Assembly: GCA_016871275.1 (NCBI GenBank)
Contig: VFZG01000013.1
Location: 1 to 64,000 of the forward strand
Direction of reading: 5' to 3'
Source: Acidimicrobiia bacterium
GTDB taxonomy: Bacteria; Acidobacteriota; Vicinamibacteria; Vicinamibacterales; UBA2999
Length of the DNA: 64,000 nt
Shown here: positions 50,171-60,884 of the stretch, in pieces
Numbering within the stretch: position 1 is the first letter of the stretch
How the letters are laid out: every line of letters starts with the position of its first letter
Program-made: the position numbers and the translations under genes
Notes under the pieces: generated by a model
What the model was told of the DNA's origin: nothing
The model's input: the letters and a program-made list of their open reading frames with translations, nothing else
Database searches by the model: none

Positions 50171-51456
50171 GCATACATGCCACGCATTTTCGTGACGGTG
50201 GCAACCCGTCCAATCGCCACGATATAAGCGGCGACGCGCATGTCGACGTTGTATTCGAGCGCCGTTTTCAGCACCGTCTCGAACGCCTGGCACATCTTCG
50301 CCTCCAGGCGTTCGTTCACTTCCTTCTCGGTCCAGAAGTAGCCATGGCGATCCTGCACCCACTCGAAGTACGACGTGGTGACGCCGCCGGCGTTGGCCAG
50401 GATGTCGGGCACCACGAAGACGCCCTTCTCGTGCAGGATCTTGTGCGCCTCGGTCGTCGTCGGGCCGTTGGCGCCTTCGACGATCAGCTTCGCCTTGATG
50501 TCGTGCACGTTGTCGAGGGTGATCTGCTTCTCGAGCGCGGCGGGCATGAGAATCTCGGCGTCGAGCGTGAAGACATCGGCCGCGGCGAGCGGCTCGCCGC
50601 CGGGGAAGCCGGCGACCGTTTTGTGCTGTGCCACCCATTGCTGCAGCTTCGGAATGTCGAGGCCGGTGGGGTTCTGAACGCCGCCCTTCCAGTCGGTGAC
50701 GCCGATGATGACGGCGCCCTGCTCGGCCATCAGCTGCGCGCCGATCGCGCCGACATTGCCGAATCCCTGGACCGCGACCTTTGATCCGTCGAGCGAGAAC
50801 CCCAGATGCCTGGCCGCTTCACGGGCGACAATCATCGCGCCCCGGCCGGTGGCTTCGCGGCGGCCCAGCGACCCGCCCATCTCCACCGGCTTGCCGGTGA
50901 CGACGGCGGTGGAGGTGTGGCCGACGTGCATGGAGTAGGTGTCCGAGAACCACGCCATGACCTGTTCGTTGGTGTTGACGTCGGGAGCAGGGACGTCCTT
51001 GTCGGGGCCGATCGCATCGATGATCTCGGCCGTGTAGCGGCGGGTCAGCGCCTCGAGCTCGCGCTTCGACATCTTCGTCGGGTCGCAGATCACGCCGCCC
51101 TTGCCGCCGCCGAACGGCAGCTGCGCCACCGCGCACTTCCACGTCATCCAGGCCGCCAGCGTCGTCACTTCATCCAGCGTCACGTCGGGGTGATAGCGGA
51201 TGCCGCCCTTGGCCGGGCCAAGCGTCACGTTGTACTGGACCCGGAAGCCGGTGAAGACCTGGATCTCGCCGCTGTCCATCTGGACGGGGCAGGAGACGAT
51301 GATCTGCCGTTTGGGGTGGGTGAGCATCTGCCAGATGCCCGGTTCGAGATTGAGCAGACGCGCGGCGCCTTCGAATTCCTGAAGCATGCCGCTGAAGAGC
51401 GTGCCGTATGACGACATCAGACCCTCATCGATGGTGGACCCCTCTGAGCCAGACAC
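50167..51456 (-). CDS. gdhA: Glu/Leu/Phe/Val (glutamate) dehydrogenase
   Basis: RVQYNVTLGPAKGGIRYHPDVTLDEVTTLAAWMTWKCAVAQLPFGGGKGGV. Confidence 0.94.
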   Translation of the reverse strand: MSGSEGSTIDEGLMSSYGTLFSGMLQEFEGAARLLNLEPGIWQMLTHPKRQIIVSCPVQMDSGEIQVFTGFRVQYNVTLGPAKGGIRYHPDVTLDEVTTLAAWMTWKCAVAQLPFGGGKGGVICDPTKMSKRELEALTRRYTAEIIDAIGPDKDVPAPDVNTNEQVMAWFSDTYSMHVGHTSTAVVTGKPVEMGGSLGRREATGRGAMIVAREAARHLGFSLDGSKVAVQGFGNVGAIGAQLMAEQGAVIIGVTDWKGGVQNPTGLDIPKLQQWVAQHKTVAGFPGGEPLAAADVFTLDAEILMPAALEKQITLDNVHDIKAKLIVEGANGPTTTEAHKILHEKGVFVVPDILANAGGVTTSYFEWVQDRHGYFWTEKEVNERLEAKMCQAFETVLKTALEYNVDMRVAAYIVAIGRVATVTKMRGMYA

Positions 51457-51617
51457 GGCGCAGAAGGCAAACGAACCAAAGTAGCAATCCGCTCATGACA
51501 ATGTCAATTCACTATCTCTCCCATGCGTTTCAGTTATCACCTGGCGCCCCCGAATAACCCGCCTCCGCCCGCGGCTGGGGCGTGGCAAGCTCCCTCAGGT
51601 CTTATAATTAGAGGCAC

Positions 51618-53297
51618 ATGAAGGGCGTGATCGAGCGCGCGGACAGGCGCAAGGCGAAATGGGAACGTGAGGTCCTGGAGCCGGCGCTCGAGAAGTCACC
51701 TGAGCGCAAGGGGCCGTTCACCACCATTTCCGGCCGCCCGATCGAGCGTCTCTACACTTCCGAAGACATCGCCGGCATCGGCTACGAGCGCGACATTGCC
51801 AATCCCGGCGAGTATCCCTACGTCCGCGGCATTCACCCGAGCGGCTATCGCGGCAAGCTGTGGACCATGCGCCAGTTCGCCGGCTTCGGGTCGCCCGAAG
51901 AGACCAACCAGCGCTACAAGGACCTGATTGCGGCCGGCGGCACCGGGCTGAGCGTCGCATTCGACCTGCCGACGCTGATGGGGCGTGATCCGGATCACCC
52001 GTTGTCGCTCGGGGAAGTGGGCAAGTGCGGCGTCAGCATCGTGTCGCTGAAGGACATGGAGCGGCTGTTCGACGGCATTCCGCTCGACGACCCGGCGATC
52101 ACGACGTCGATGACGATCAACTCGCCGGCGCCGATGATCTTCGCCATGTATCTGGTCGTCGCCGAGCAGCACGGCGCCGACTGGAAGAAGATTTCCGGTA
52201 CCATCCAGAACGACATCCTCAAGGAATTCATCGCCCAGAAGGAATACATATTCCCGCCGCGCCAGTCGATGCGGCTGATCACCGACATCTTCGCGTTCTG
52301 CTCGCAGGAAGTCCCGAAGTGGAACACCATCTCGGTGAGCGGCTATCACATCCGCGAGGCGGGCTCGACGTCGCTGCAGGAGCTGGCGTTCACGTTGCGT
52401 GACGGCCTCGAGTACGTGCAGTACGGGGTGGACGCCGGACTGGACGTCGACGACTTCGTGCCGCGCATCTCGTTCTTCTTCAACTCGCACAGCGACTTTT
52501 TCGAGGAGATTGCCAAGTATCGCGCCGCGCGCAAGCTGTGGGCGGACGCGATGAGGCACCGGTTTGGCGCCAAGAATCCCCGTTCGTGGCAGCTCCGTTT
52601 CCATACCCAGACGGCCGGCGTGTCGCTGACCGCGCAGCAGCCCTACAACAACGTCGTGCGCACGGCGCTGCAGGCGCTGGCCGCGGTGCTGGGCGGCACC
52701 AACTCCCTCCACACCAACTCGCTCGACGAGGCATTGGCGCTGCCGACCAGGGAGGCGGCCACCATCGCGCTGCGAACGCAGCAGATCATCGCCCACGAAA
52801 GCGGCGTGACCAACGTCGTCGACCCGCTGGGCGGTTCGTACTTCGTCGAGGCGCTGACACGCCAGATGGAAGAGGGCACGCTGAAGTACTGGGACACGAT
52901 CGATCGCATGGGCGGCATGGTCGAGGCGATCGAGCGCGGCTATCCGCAACAGGAGATTGCCGAGGCGTCCTATCAGTTCCAGCAGGCAGTCGAGCGCCGT
53001 GAGAAGGTCATTGTCGGCGTCAACGACTTCGTCCAGATGGATGCCAAGCCGCTCGAGATCCTGTACATTGACGAGTCCACCGCCGGGCTGCAGCTGGAGC
53101 GGCTCGCCGATCTGAAGCGCATGCGCGACCACCATCGCGTGCGGCAGACGCTTGAGGCGCTGCAGGCCGGCGCAACGGGCACCGCGAACACCATGCCGCT
53201 GCTGCTGGATTGCGTACGCGCCTACGCCACCGTTGGTGAAATGTGCGATGCTCTCCGCGAAGTGTGGGGAGAATACGAAGAAGTCCCCCTCATATGA
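51618..53297 (+). CDS. Methylmalonyl-CoA mutase, large (catalytic) subunit
   Basis: [97 protein letters not shown]. Confidence 0.95.
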   Translation: MKGVIERADRRKAKWEREVLEPALEKSPERKGPFTTISGRPIERLYTSEDIAGIGYERDIANPGEYPYVRGIHPSGYRGKLWTMRQFAGFGSPEETNQRYKDLIAAGGTGLSVAFDLPTLMGRDPDHPLSLGEVGKCGVSIVSLKDMERLFDGIPLDDPAITTSMTINSPAPMIFAMYLVVAEQHGADWKKISGTIQNDILKEFIAQKEYIFPPRQSMRLITDIFAFCSQEVPKWNTISVSGYHIREAGSTSLQELAFTLRDGLEYVQYGVDAGLDVDDFVPRISFFFNSHSDFFEEIAKYRAARKLWADAMRHRFGAKNPRSWQLRFHTQTAGVSLTAQQPYNNVVRTALQALAAVLGGTNSLHTNSLDEALALPTREAATIALRTQQIIAHESGVTNVVDPLGGSYFVEALTRQMEEGTLKYWDTIDRMGGMVEAIERGYPQQEIAEASYQFQQAVERREKVIVGVNDFVQMDAKPLEILYIDESTAGLQLERLADLKRMRDHHRVRQTLEALQAGATGTANTMPLLLDCVRAYATVGEMCDALREVWGEYEEVPLI

Positions 53298-53695
53298 GCC
53301 AGAAGATTCGAGTCGTCATCGCCAAGCCAGGCCTGGACGGCCACGACCGTGGCGCCAAGGTGATCGCGCGCGCTTTGCGCGATGCGGGTATGGAGGTGAT
53401 CTACACCGGCCTGCGGCAGACGCCCGAGCAGATTGTCTCGGCGGCGCTGCAGGAAGATGCCGACGTGATTGGCCTGTCCATTCTGTCCGGCGCCCACATG
53501 CACATCTGCCGGCGGGTGATGGAACTGCTCACAGAAAAGGGCCTCGACGACGTGCAGGTCGTCATCGGCGGCATCATTCCCGACCTCGACATTCCCACGT
53601 TGAACGGGATCGGCATCAAGGGCATTTTCATCCCCGGCACCCCGATGCAGCGGATCATCGACTTCATTTCCGCCAACGCGCGCGCCAGGGTGTGA
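53294..53695 (+). CDS. Methylmalonyl-CoA mutase, cobalamin-binding small subunit
   Basis: [39 protein letters not shown]12 motif; ATGA overlap. Confidence 0.96.
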   Translation: MSQKIRVVIAKPGLDGHDRGAKVIARALRDAGMEVIYTGLRQTPEQIVSAALQEDADVIGLSILSGAHMHICRRVMELLTEKGLDDVQVVIGGIIPDLDIPTLNGIGIKGIFIPGTPMQRIIDFISANARARV

Positions 53696-53751
53696 AGGGA
53701 CATGCCACTGTTACCCGGCCGTCCGCAGGCCGATCAGGTGGGGTAACCCTG

Positions 53752-53924
53752 GGCATGCCACCCTCCTCCTGGCGGACGACAGTGTCACCGTCCAACGGGT
53801 GATAGCGCTGACGTTCGCCGAACAGCCCATTCAGATTGTCACCGTCCGCAGCGTGGTTTTGGAAACCTCCGAAGGCCTGGTCCGCGACGAAATCGAGCGC
53901 ATCAAGTCTCGCCGATCTCAATAG
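53752..53924 (+). pseudogene. Receiver-domain protein fossil with internal deletion
   Basis: Manual frame: HATLLLADDSVTVQRVIALTFAEQPIQIVTV | RSVVLETSEGLVRDEIERIKSRRSQ*; REC N-terminus joined to a family C-terminus. Confidence 0.65.
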
Positions 53925-53938
53925 GGCATAATCGTCAG

Positions 53939-56509
53939 ATGCCTGTTCCGGAGAAGCCGGCCCTCGAGGGTCTCGAAGACTCTCTTTCTGCGCGCTGGGA
54001 GCGCGACGGCACGTATCGATTCGACCGCACGAAGAGCCGCGATCAGATCTACTCGATCGATACGCCGCCGCCGACCGTCAGCGGTTCACTGCACGTCGGC
54101 CATGTCTTCTCCTACACGCACACCGACATCATGGCGCGTTTCCAGCGGATGCGCGGCAAGGAGGTGTTCTACCCGATGGGGTGGGACGACAACGGCCTGC
54201 CCACCGAGCGGCGGGTCCAGAACTACTTCGGGGTGCGCTGCGATCCGTCGTTGCCCTACGTGTCCGACTTCGTCCCGCCTGAGAAGCAGGAGAAGCCGCC
54301 CGTCTCCGTGTCGCGCCCCAACTTCATCGAGTTGTGCACGAAGCTGACGGTCGAGGACGAGAAGGCCTTCGAGCACCTGTGGCGGTATCTCGGCCTGTCG
54401 GTGGACTGGTCGATGACCTACGCGACCATCGGCCGCGACGCACAGTTGGTGTCGCAGGCCATGTTCCTGCGGTTATTGCAGCACCAGCGCGCCTACCAGG
54501 TGGAAGCCCCGACATTGTGGGACGTCGACTTCCGGACCGCCGTGGCGCAGGCCGAGCTCGAGGATCGCGAACAACCCGGGGCGTACCACAAGATTCATTT
54601 CTACCGGGATCAGGAAGCGGGGATTGGGGCTCGGGGAGCGGCGCCGATCGCCATCGAAACCACGCGGCCGGAACTGATCCCCGCCTGCGTGGCTCTCGTC
54701 GCTCATCCTGACGACGCGCGCTACCAGCCCCTGTTCAACACGCACGTCATCACGCCGCTGTTCGGCGCGCGGGTGCCGGTTCTCGCCCATGCGCTGGCGG
54801 ATCCTGAAAAGGGCAGCGGCATTGCGATGATCTGCACGTTCGGCGACACCGCCGACGTGGTGTGGTGGCGCGAACTCAAGCTGCCCGTGCGCGCGATCAT
54901 GCAGCCCAACGGCGCGCTTGGTCCGGTCACCTGGGGCCAGCCAGGCTGGGAATCCAATGATGCCGTCAAGGCGCAGGCCCACTACGATCAGCTGAAGGGA
55001 CTCTCGGCCAAGAAGGCCCAGGCGCGCATCGTCGAGCTGCTGCGCGAGAGCGGCGACCTGCAGGGTGATCCCAGGCCGATCACCCACAACGTCAAGTTCT
55101 ATGAGAAGGGCGATCGCCCGCTCGAGATCGTCACCAGCCGGCAGTGGTTCATCAAGACGATGGACTATCGCGAAGACTTCATCCGCCGAGGCCAGCAGAT
55201 CTCCTGGCACCCGGAGTATATGCGCGCGCGCTATGAGAACTGGGTGCACGGACTGAACGGCGACTGGTGCATCAGCCGACAACGCTTCTTCGGCGTGCCA
55301 TTCCCGGTCTGGTATCCGATTCGGCAGGACGGCACCACCGACTACGATCACCCGATTCTCTGCGAGGAGTCGCGGTTGCCGATCGATCCGTCGACCGACG
55401 TGCCAGCCGGCTACACCGCCGATCAGCGCGGCCAGGCCGGCGGGTTCGTCGGCGACCCCGACGTGATGGACACCTGGGCGACGTCGTCGGTGTCGCCGCA
55501 GCTCGTGTCCGGCTGGCATCGAGACGACGACCTGTTGGCGCGGACCTTCCCGATGGATCTGCGGCCGCAGGCGCACGACATCATCCGCACCTGGCTGTTC
55601 TCGTCGGTGGTGCGCGCGCACTTCGAGAATGAGTCGGTGCCATGGACCCACGCGTCGATCTCCGGCTGGGTGCTGGACCCGGATCGAAAGAAGATGTCGA
55701 AGTCGAAGGGCAACGTGGTGACGCCGATGGCGCTGCTGCAGGAGCACGGCTCAGACGGCGTGCGCTACTGGGCGGCGCGTGGCGGCCCCGGCGTCGATAC
55801 GGCGTTTGACGCGGGCCAGATGAAGATTGGCCGCAAGCTGGCGATGAAGGTGCTCAACGTCTCCAAGTTCGTGCTGCTGGGTGCACAGGCCGACGGCGCC
55901 GTCACCGAGCCGCTCGATCGCGGCATGTTGCAGAACCTGGCGGCACTGGTGGACGAAGCGACCGCGGAACTCGACCACTACGAGTACGCAAAGGCGCTGG
56001 CGAAGGTCGAGTCGTTCTTCTGGGATTTCTGCGACAACTACGTCGAGGCGGCGAAGTCGCGCCGGTATGGAGATTTTGGACCGGACGCGGCGGCCTCGGC
56101 ATCGACCGCCATGCGCCTCGCGCTGTCGGTCATGCTGCGCCTGCTGGCGCCGTACCTGGCGTTCGTGTGTGAAGAAGTGTGGTCGTGGACCAACAGCGGT
56201 TCGGTCCATCGTGCGAGGTGGCCCATGCGCGACGAAATCGTGCGCGTGTCGGGCACCGATGCGGCGGCGACGCGGGCCATGTGCCATGTCACTGAGGCGC
56301 TGAACGCGATTCGCAAAGGCAAGGTCGACCAGCAGGTGTCGATCGGCACGCCCGTGCAGCAGGTGATCTACCAGGCCGGCGGCGAAGCGATCGCCTGCCT
56401 GAAGCTCGTCGAGCGCGATCTCAAAGCCGCGTCGCGAACTGACACGCTGGTGTTGCGCGCCGGTGCCGAACCGGCGGTGGAAATCACCCTCAGACCCGCC
56501 GGGGTGTGA
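53939..56509 (+). CDS. valS: Valyl-tRNA synthetase
   Basis: PPPTVSGSLHVGHVFSYTHTDIMARFQRMRG; DRKKMSKSKGNVVTP. Confidence 0.95.
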   Translation: MPVPEKPALEGLEDSLSARWERDGTYRFDRTKSRDQIYSIDTPPPTVSGSLHVGHVFSYTHTDIMARFQRMRGKEVFYPMGWDDNGLPTERRVQNYFGVRCDPSLPYVSDFVPPEKQEKPPVSVSRPNFIELCTKLTVEDEKAFEHLWRYLGLSVDWSMTYATIGRDAQLVSQAMFLRLLQHQRAYQVEAPTLWDVDFRTAVAQAELEDREQPGAYHKIHFYRDQEAGIGARGAAPIAIETTRPELIPACVALVAHPDDARYQPLFNTHVITPLFGARVPVLAHALADPEKGSGIAMICTFGDTADVVWWRELKLPVRAIMQPNGALGPVTWGQPGWESNDAVKAQAHYDQLKGLSAKKAQARIVELLRESGDLQGDPRPITHNVKFYEKGDRPLEIVTSRQWFIKTMDYREDFIRRGQQISWHPEYMRARYENWVHGLNGDWCISRQRFFGVPFPVWYPIRQDGTTDYDHPILCEESRLPIDPSTDVPAGYTADQRGQAGGFVGDPDVMDTWATSSVSPQLVSGWHRDDDLLARTFPMDLRPQAHDIIRTWLFSSVVRAHFENESVPWTHASISGWVLDPDRKKMSKSKGNVVTPMALLQEHGSDGVRYWAARGGPGVDTAFDAGQMKIGRKLAMKVLNVSKFVLLGAQADGAVTEPLDRGMLQNLAALVDEATAELDHYEYAKALAKVESFFWDFCDNYVEAAKSRRYGDFGPDAAASASTAMRLALSVMLRLLAPYLAFVCEEVWSWTNSGSVHRARWPMRDEIVRVSGTDAAATRAMCHVTEALNAIRKGKVDQQVSIGTPVQQVIYQAGGEAIACLKLVERDLKAASRTDTLVLRAGAEPAVEITLRPAGV

Positions 56510-56561
56510 CCGTGATCGAACCGCTGGCGACCGCCGGCCTCAGCTTCGAGCGCGAGCCCGC

Positions 56562-57284
56562 ATGATGCCCGCCGGCATTGACCTGCGCCGGCATCGATCG
56601 CTTCCGTCAACCATGGATGCCGCTGCCGCGCTGGCCCACGCCGGCGCCGCGCACGGCGTCGTGGTCGTGGCCGAGGAGCAGACCGCCGGCAGGGGCAGGC
56701 GCGGCACGCAGTGGGCGTCTCCTCCCGGTTCCGGGCTGTACTTCTCGTTCGTGTCCAGGCCAGGCGACCCGTCGTTGATTACGCTTGCGGCCGGCGTGGC
56801 GGTTCGTGACGGCATCGCGGCCGCCACCGGACTGGCGCCCGACCTCAAGTGGCCCAACGACGTGATGGTCGGCAGGCGCAAGCTCGCCGGCATGCTTGCG
56901 GAAGGCCTTGCGATTGGCACCGCTGCACAAGCCGTCATCATCGGCGTCGGAATCAATGTCCAGCCCGCAGCCTATCCGGCGGACGTCGCGGCGCGCGCGA
57001 CGTCGATCGAAGCGGAACTCGGGCGGCCGATCGACGGCGAGCCGTTGCTGGTCGCGGTGCTCGAGGCGCTGCGCGATCGGCTGGTCCTGCTCGAGCAGAA
57101 GCCCGGTGATATCCTGCAGGCGTGGCGCGCGGCCTCGCCGAACGCGGTCGGCACGCGCGTGGAATGGGACGGACGTGTCGGTACGACCGCCGGCGTCGAT
57201 GACAGCGGCGCGCTGCTGGTACGAACCCGCGCCGGCGTCGAGCGGGTCGTGGCCGGCGAACTCACGTGGCACCTTGGCACTTAG
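56562..57284 (+). CDS. birA: Biotin--[acetyl-CoA-carboxylase] ligase
   Basis: EEQTAGRGRRGTQWASPPGSGLYFS; LKWPNDVMVGRRKLAGML; GVGINV. Confidence 0.94.
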   Translation: MMPAGIDLRRHRSLPSTMDAAAALAHAGAAHGVVVVAEEQTAGRGRRGTQWASPPGSGLYFSFVSRPGDPSLITLAAGVAVRDGIAAATGLAPDLKWPNDVMVGRRKLAGMLAEGLAIGTAAQAVIIGVGINVQPAAYPADVAARATSIEAELGRPIDGEPLLVAVLEALRDRLVLLEQKPGDILQAWRAASPNAVGTRVEWDGRVGTTAGVDDSGALLVRTRAGVERVVAGELTWHLGT

Positions 57285-57296
57285 GCACCCAACATG
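57265..57296. repeat. Octamer-period repeat (GGCACYTW) across birA stop and intergenic gap
   Basis: ggcacctt ggcactta ggcaccca; shares CACCTTGGCACT with 30093-30108. Confidence 0.6.
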
Positions 57297-58067
57297 TTGC
57301 TAGCGATTGACATCGGCAATACCAACATCGTCATCGGCGTGTTTCGCGGCGATGCGCTGGTGCATAGCTGGCGCCTGACCACGATCAGGGAGCGAACGTC
57401 CGACGAGCTCGGCATCCTGCTGACCGATCTGTGTAACCGCTACGAGATTCGACACGCGGAGATCTCCGGCGTCGTGATCGCCTCGGTGGTGCCGCCGCTG
57501 ACCGCTACCATGGTCGCCATGGTGTCCGAGTATTTCGGCCGCGTGCCGCTGCTGTTCGAGCCGTCGGTGAACGCCGGCATTCCGGTGCTGACCGACAATC
57601 CCGCAGAGGTCGGCGCCGACCGCGTCGTCAACAGCATTGCGGCGTTTGCGTCGTATGGGAAAGGGCTGCCGATCATCGTGATCGACTTCGGCACGGCCAC
57701 GACCTTTGACGTGGTGTCGGCGAAGGGTGAGTACCTGGGCGGCGTCATTTGTCCCGGTCCGCAAGTCTCGGCCGATGCACTCGTGCAGCGAACGGCCAAG
57801 CTGCCGCGCATCGATGTGCGAAAACCCGCGCGCGTCATTGGCACCAACACCATTGGCGCCATGCAGTCAGGGCTGTTCTGGGGCTACGTCGACATGGTGG
57901 ACGGCCTGGTGCGGCGGATGAAGGCGGAGCTCGGCGGATCGGCGGTCGTGGTGGCGACCGGAGGCCTGGCGACCATCGTCGCGCCCGAAACCACGTGTGT
58001 CGAGCATGTCGATGAGGAGCTGACGCTTCGCGGACTGCGGCTGGTGTGGGAACGTCACCAAGCGTGA
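57294..58067 (+). CDS. coaX: Type III pantothenate kinase
   Basis: MLLAIDIGNTNIVIGVF; PAEVGADRVVNSIAAF; IDFGTATTFDVV. Confidence 0.96.
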   Translation: MLLAIDIGNTNIVIGVFRGDALVHSWRLTTIRERTSDELGILLTDLCNRYEIRHAEISGVVIASVVPPLTATMVAMVSEYFGRVPLLFEPSVNAGIPVLTDNPAEVGADRVVNSIAAFASYGKGLPIIVIDFGTATTFDVVSAKGEYLGGVICPGPQVSADALVQRTAKLPRIDVRKPARVIGTNTIGAMQSGLFWGYVDMVDGLVRRMKAELGGSAVVVATGGLATIVAPETTCVEHVDEELTLRGLRLVWERHQA

Positions 58068-58777
58068 TTGACGTCGAGTCCTATTGCCGAGACCTCGAGG
58101 CGTACCTGTGCCGGAAGAACGACGGCCACTTGATCCGCATCACCGGGGCCGCGTTCGAGCAGGTGCAGAGCTGGGCGCTGCAGGGCGTGCCGATCAAGGT
58201 GGCCGAAGCCGGCATTGACCGCCACTTCGAGCGCTATTACCGCAAGGGCCCGCGCCGCCGGCCCGTCCGCATTGAATTCTGCGAAGCCGACGTGCTCGAC
58301 GCCTTCGACGACTGGCGCCGCGCCGTCGGCGTGACACGGGTGGTTGAAGACCCGCCGGGTGGGCCTGGAGTCGAAAATCCGGCTCCGGCGGTCCGACGCC
58401 GACGATCGCTGACGACGCAGATCGACGGCGTGCTCGCGCGGTTGACGGTGCTGCGCGGCAGCGGCCAGGCCGGCGATGCGATTGGTGGGGCCCTCGACGA
58501 CGCGGTGCGCGCGCTCGATGCGCTCAAGGGCGAGGCCGGCGCCGCCAAAGGCGAGGCCCGCGACGCGCTCATGCAGCGAGTGCACGAGATCGATCGCCGC
58601 TTGCTTGACGCGGCGCTGGCGGCCCTTGACCCGGCCGACCAGGCGGCGCTGAGCAGGGAAGCGGAGGCCGAATTGGCGCCCTTCCGGGAACGCATGGGCG
58701 CGGCGGCGTTCCAGCAGTCCAGCCGGCAGGCCCTGCATCGCCTGGTGCGCGAGCGGTTCGGCCTGCCGGGGTTCTGA
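58046..58777 (+). CDS. Conserved hypothetical protein
   Basis: 243 aa, overlaps coaX end; no recognised domain. Confidence 0.6.
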   Translation: MGTSPSVIDVESYCRDLEAYLCRKNDGHLIRITGAAFEQVQSWALQGVPIKVAEAGIDRHFERYYRKGPRRRPVRIEFCEADVLDAFDDWRRAVGVTRVVEDPPGGPGVENPAPAVRRRRSLTTQIDGVLARLTVLRGSGQAGDAIGGALDDAVRALDALKGEAGAAKGEARDALMQRVHEIDRRLLDAALAALDPADQAALSREAEAELAPFRERMGAAAFQQSSRQALHRLVRERFGLPGF

Positions 58778-58778
58778 C

Positions 58779-60020
58779 ATGGTCCGAGGCGATCGCCACC
58801 GGGTCACAGTCGAGCGGCCGGCCGCGGGCGGCCGCATGATTGCCCGCCATGACGGCGCCATCGTCTTCGTCTCGGGCGCGATTCCGGGTGAAGTGGTCGA
58901 CATCGAAATCGAGAAGGTGCAGCGCGGCACCGCGTGGGCGGCGACGCGCGCGGTGGTCGACCGCTCACCGGACCGCGTGGACGCTCCCGATGGGGCCTGC
59001 GGCGGCTCGGTGTTCGCGCATATCGCCTACCAACGCCAGCGCTGGTTGAAATCGCAAATCATCGACGATGCGTTCCGGAGGATTGGCCGGATCACGTTGG
59101 ACGGTCCCATTGACGTGGCGGCGTCACCGGTAGACGGCTATCGCATGCGCGCGCGGCTGCACATGCGTGATGGCCGGATCGGATTCTTTCGCGAAGCGAC
59201 GCACGCGCTGTGCGATCCAGGGCCCACGCGGCAGTTGCGCGACGACACGGTGAGCATGATTCGACGGCTGGAGACGGCGCTGTCGGCGGCGCCGGCGGGA
59301 TTGATACGCGAGGTCGAGATCAGCGAGAACCTCGATGCCACCGATCGCGCCATTCACCTGGAACTGCATCCCGACGCCGAGCCGTCCAGCCTGACGTCCC
59401 TCGTGCAGGTTGACGGCCTGACCGGCGCGACGTGCGCGCCTGGGGACGATCCGCGAACGTTCGAACTGTTCGGATCGCCCATCGTATCCGACCGGATCGG
59501 CGGTGCGCAGCTCGATCGTCATGTGCGCTCGTTCTTCCAGGGCAACCGCTACCTGATCACGCCATGCACCGAGTGGGTGAGCCGGCTGGCGGACCAAGGA
59601 CCGCTGGTGGACCTGTATGCGGGCGTGGGGCTCTTCAGCCTGACGGTCGCGCGGCTGCGAGGGGCCGGTGAGATCACCGCCGTGGAAGGCGATCCGTTCG
59701 CGGCCCGCGACTTGAAAAGGAACGCCAGCGGCGCCATCACGGTAATCGAACTGCCGGTTGAGCAGTACGTGCATCGCTCGGCCCAACCCGTCGCCACCAC
59801 CATCGTCGATCCGCCGCGCACCGGCATGTCGAAAGAGGCGTTGGCGCGGGCGATGGCGATTCGATCGCCGCGTTTCATCTACGTGTCCTGTGATGTGGCG
59901 ACGCTGGCGCGCGACGCGCGAGTGCTGGTGGATGCCGGCTACCGGATCGCGTCGGCCAGGGCTTTCGACATGTTCCCGAATACCGCGCACGTCGAGACGG
60001 TCATGGCTTTCGCCCGTTAG
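58779..60020 (+). CDS. TrmA/RumA-family class I SAM-dependent RNA methyltransferase
   Basis: LVDLYAGVGLFSLTVARL; TTIVDPPRTGMSKEAL; FIYVSCDVATLARD; TRAM-like N-terminus. Confidence 0.88.
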   Translation: MVRGDRHRVTVERPAAGGRMIARHDGAIVFVSGAIPGEVVDIEIEKVQRGTAWAATRAVVDRSPDRVDAPDGACGGSVFAHIAYQRQRWLKSQIIDDAFRRIGRITLDGPIDVAASPVDGYRMRARLHMRDGRIGFFREATHALCDPGPTRQLRDDTVSMIRRLETALSAAPAGLIREVEISENLDATDRAIHLELHPDAEPSSLTSLVQVDGLTGATCAPGDDPRTFELFGSPIVSDRIGGAQLDRHVRSFFQGNRYLITPCTEWVSRLADQGPLVDLYAGVGLFSLTVARLRGAGEITAVEGDPFAARDLKRNASGAITVIELPVEQYVHRSAQPVATTIVDPPRTGMSKEALARAMAIRSPRFIYVSCDVATLARDARVLVDAGYRIASARAFDMFPNTAHVETVMAFAR

Positions 60021-60699
60021 CGGCCTGCACCAGGCCTTCGAACAGCTCGCGGAATTCGCCGGTCCGCCAGAAGTTCTCGGGGTGCCACTGCACGGCCACC
60101 ACGAAGGTCGGCCCAGGCTTCTCCATGGCTTCCACGACGCCATCTGGAGAGGTGGCGGTGACTTCGAAACCCGTGGCGATGTCCTTCACCGACTGGTGAT
60201 GGCGGCTGTTGACGTGCGCCGTTTCGCCGTCTCCCATGTGGTCCTTGAGCAGCTCCGACAGTCGTGACCCCTGCGCGACCCACACTTCATGCGCGCCGCC
60301 GGCGCGGGGCTGCGGCACCGAGTGGGCAAGGGCGCCGGGCACCTGGCTGGGAATGTCCTGAATCAGCGTGCCGCCCATCGCGACGTTCAGCACCTGCATG
60401 CCTCGACAGATCGCCAACAATGGAATGTCCCGGGCCACCGCTTCGCGCGCCAGCGCCATCTCGAACTCGTCGCGACCGGCTTCGGCGGCCTGGAAGGTGT
60501 CGTGCGGCGTTTCGCCGTACAGCGTGGGATCGACGTCGCCGCCGCCGGTCAGCAACACGCCATCGACGCCGGCGAGAATCCGCGCGGGTGCGTCAGCGCC
60601 GACCACGACTTCGACCGGCTCGCCGCCCGCGCGCCGCACCGACTCGAGGTAGTCCTCCATCTTGCGGTTCTGCCCGATGGCAATCAGCGCCATATCCAC
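60001..60699 (-). CDS. Gamma-glutamyl-gamma-aminobutyrate hydrolase family (peptidase C26)
   Basis: GVLLTGGGDVDPTLYGE; IPLLAICRGMQVLNVAMGGTLIQDI; VQWHPE. Confidence 0.93.
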   Translation of the reverse strand: MDMALIAIGQNRKMEDYLESVRRAGGEPVEVVVGADAPARILAGVDGVLLTGGGDVDPTLYGETPHDTFQAAEAGRDEFEMALAREAVARDIPLLAICRGMQVLNVAMGGTLIQDIPSQVPGALAHSVPQPRAGGAHEVWVAQGSRLSELLKDHMGDGETAHVNSRHHQSVKDIATGFEVTATSPDGVVEAMEKPGPTFVVAVQWHPENFWRTGEFRELFEGLVQAANGRKP

Positions 60700-60797
60700 A
60701 GCGTCCTACATTCGGGCCGGTACGGCAACCGCAGAGTGTCTCTAGGGAGCGTATCAACGGGATTGAGAGTGTCAGGCGCTGAGCTCATCGAAGTCTC

Positions 60798-60820
60798 GGA
60801 CCGTTCCGTGGGAACGGTCC
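60798..60820. repeat. Perfect 10 bp inverted repeat with 3 nt spacer upstream of argS
   Basis: GGACCGTTCC gtg GGAACGGTCC. Confidence 0.8.
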
Positions 60821-60884
60821 AGGTGGAAATCGACCATTCATGCCGGTAGAATCGCAAGATGCTCTCGTCCAGATGTGCCCTCCA

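Noticed and set aside
51696-53135. 479 aa ORF antisense to methylmalonyl-CoA mutase
   Set aside because: Shadow ORF; sense strand has unambiguous mutase motifs.
53703-53745. Hairpin gttaccc...gggtaac after the mutase operon as a terminator
   Set aside because: Only a 7 bp stem with long loop and no U-tract; not distinguishable from chance.
54473-55747. 424 aa ORF antisense to valS
   Set aside because: Shadow ORF of high-GC coding sequence.
56508-56565. Possible NadC C-terminal remnant (VIEPLATAGLSFEREPA*) between valS and birA
   Set aside because: Only ~17 codons with weak resemblance to NadC ends; too short to support.
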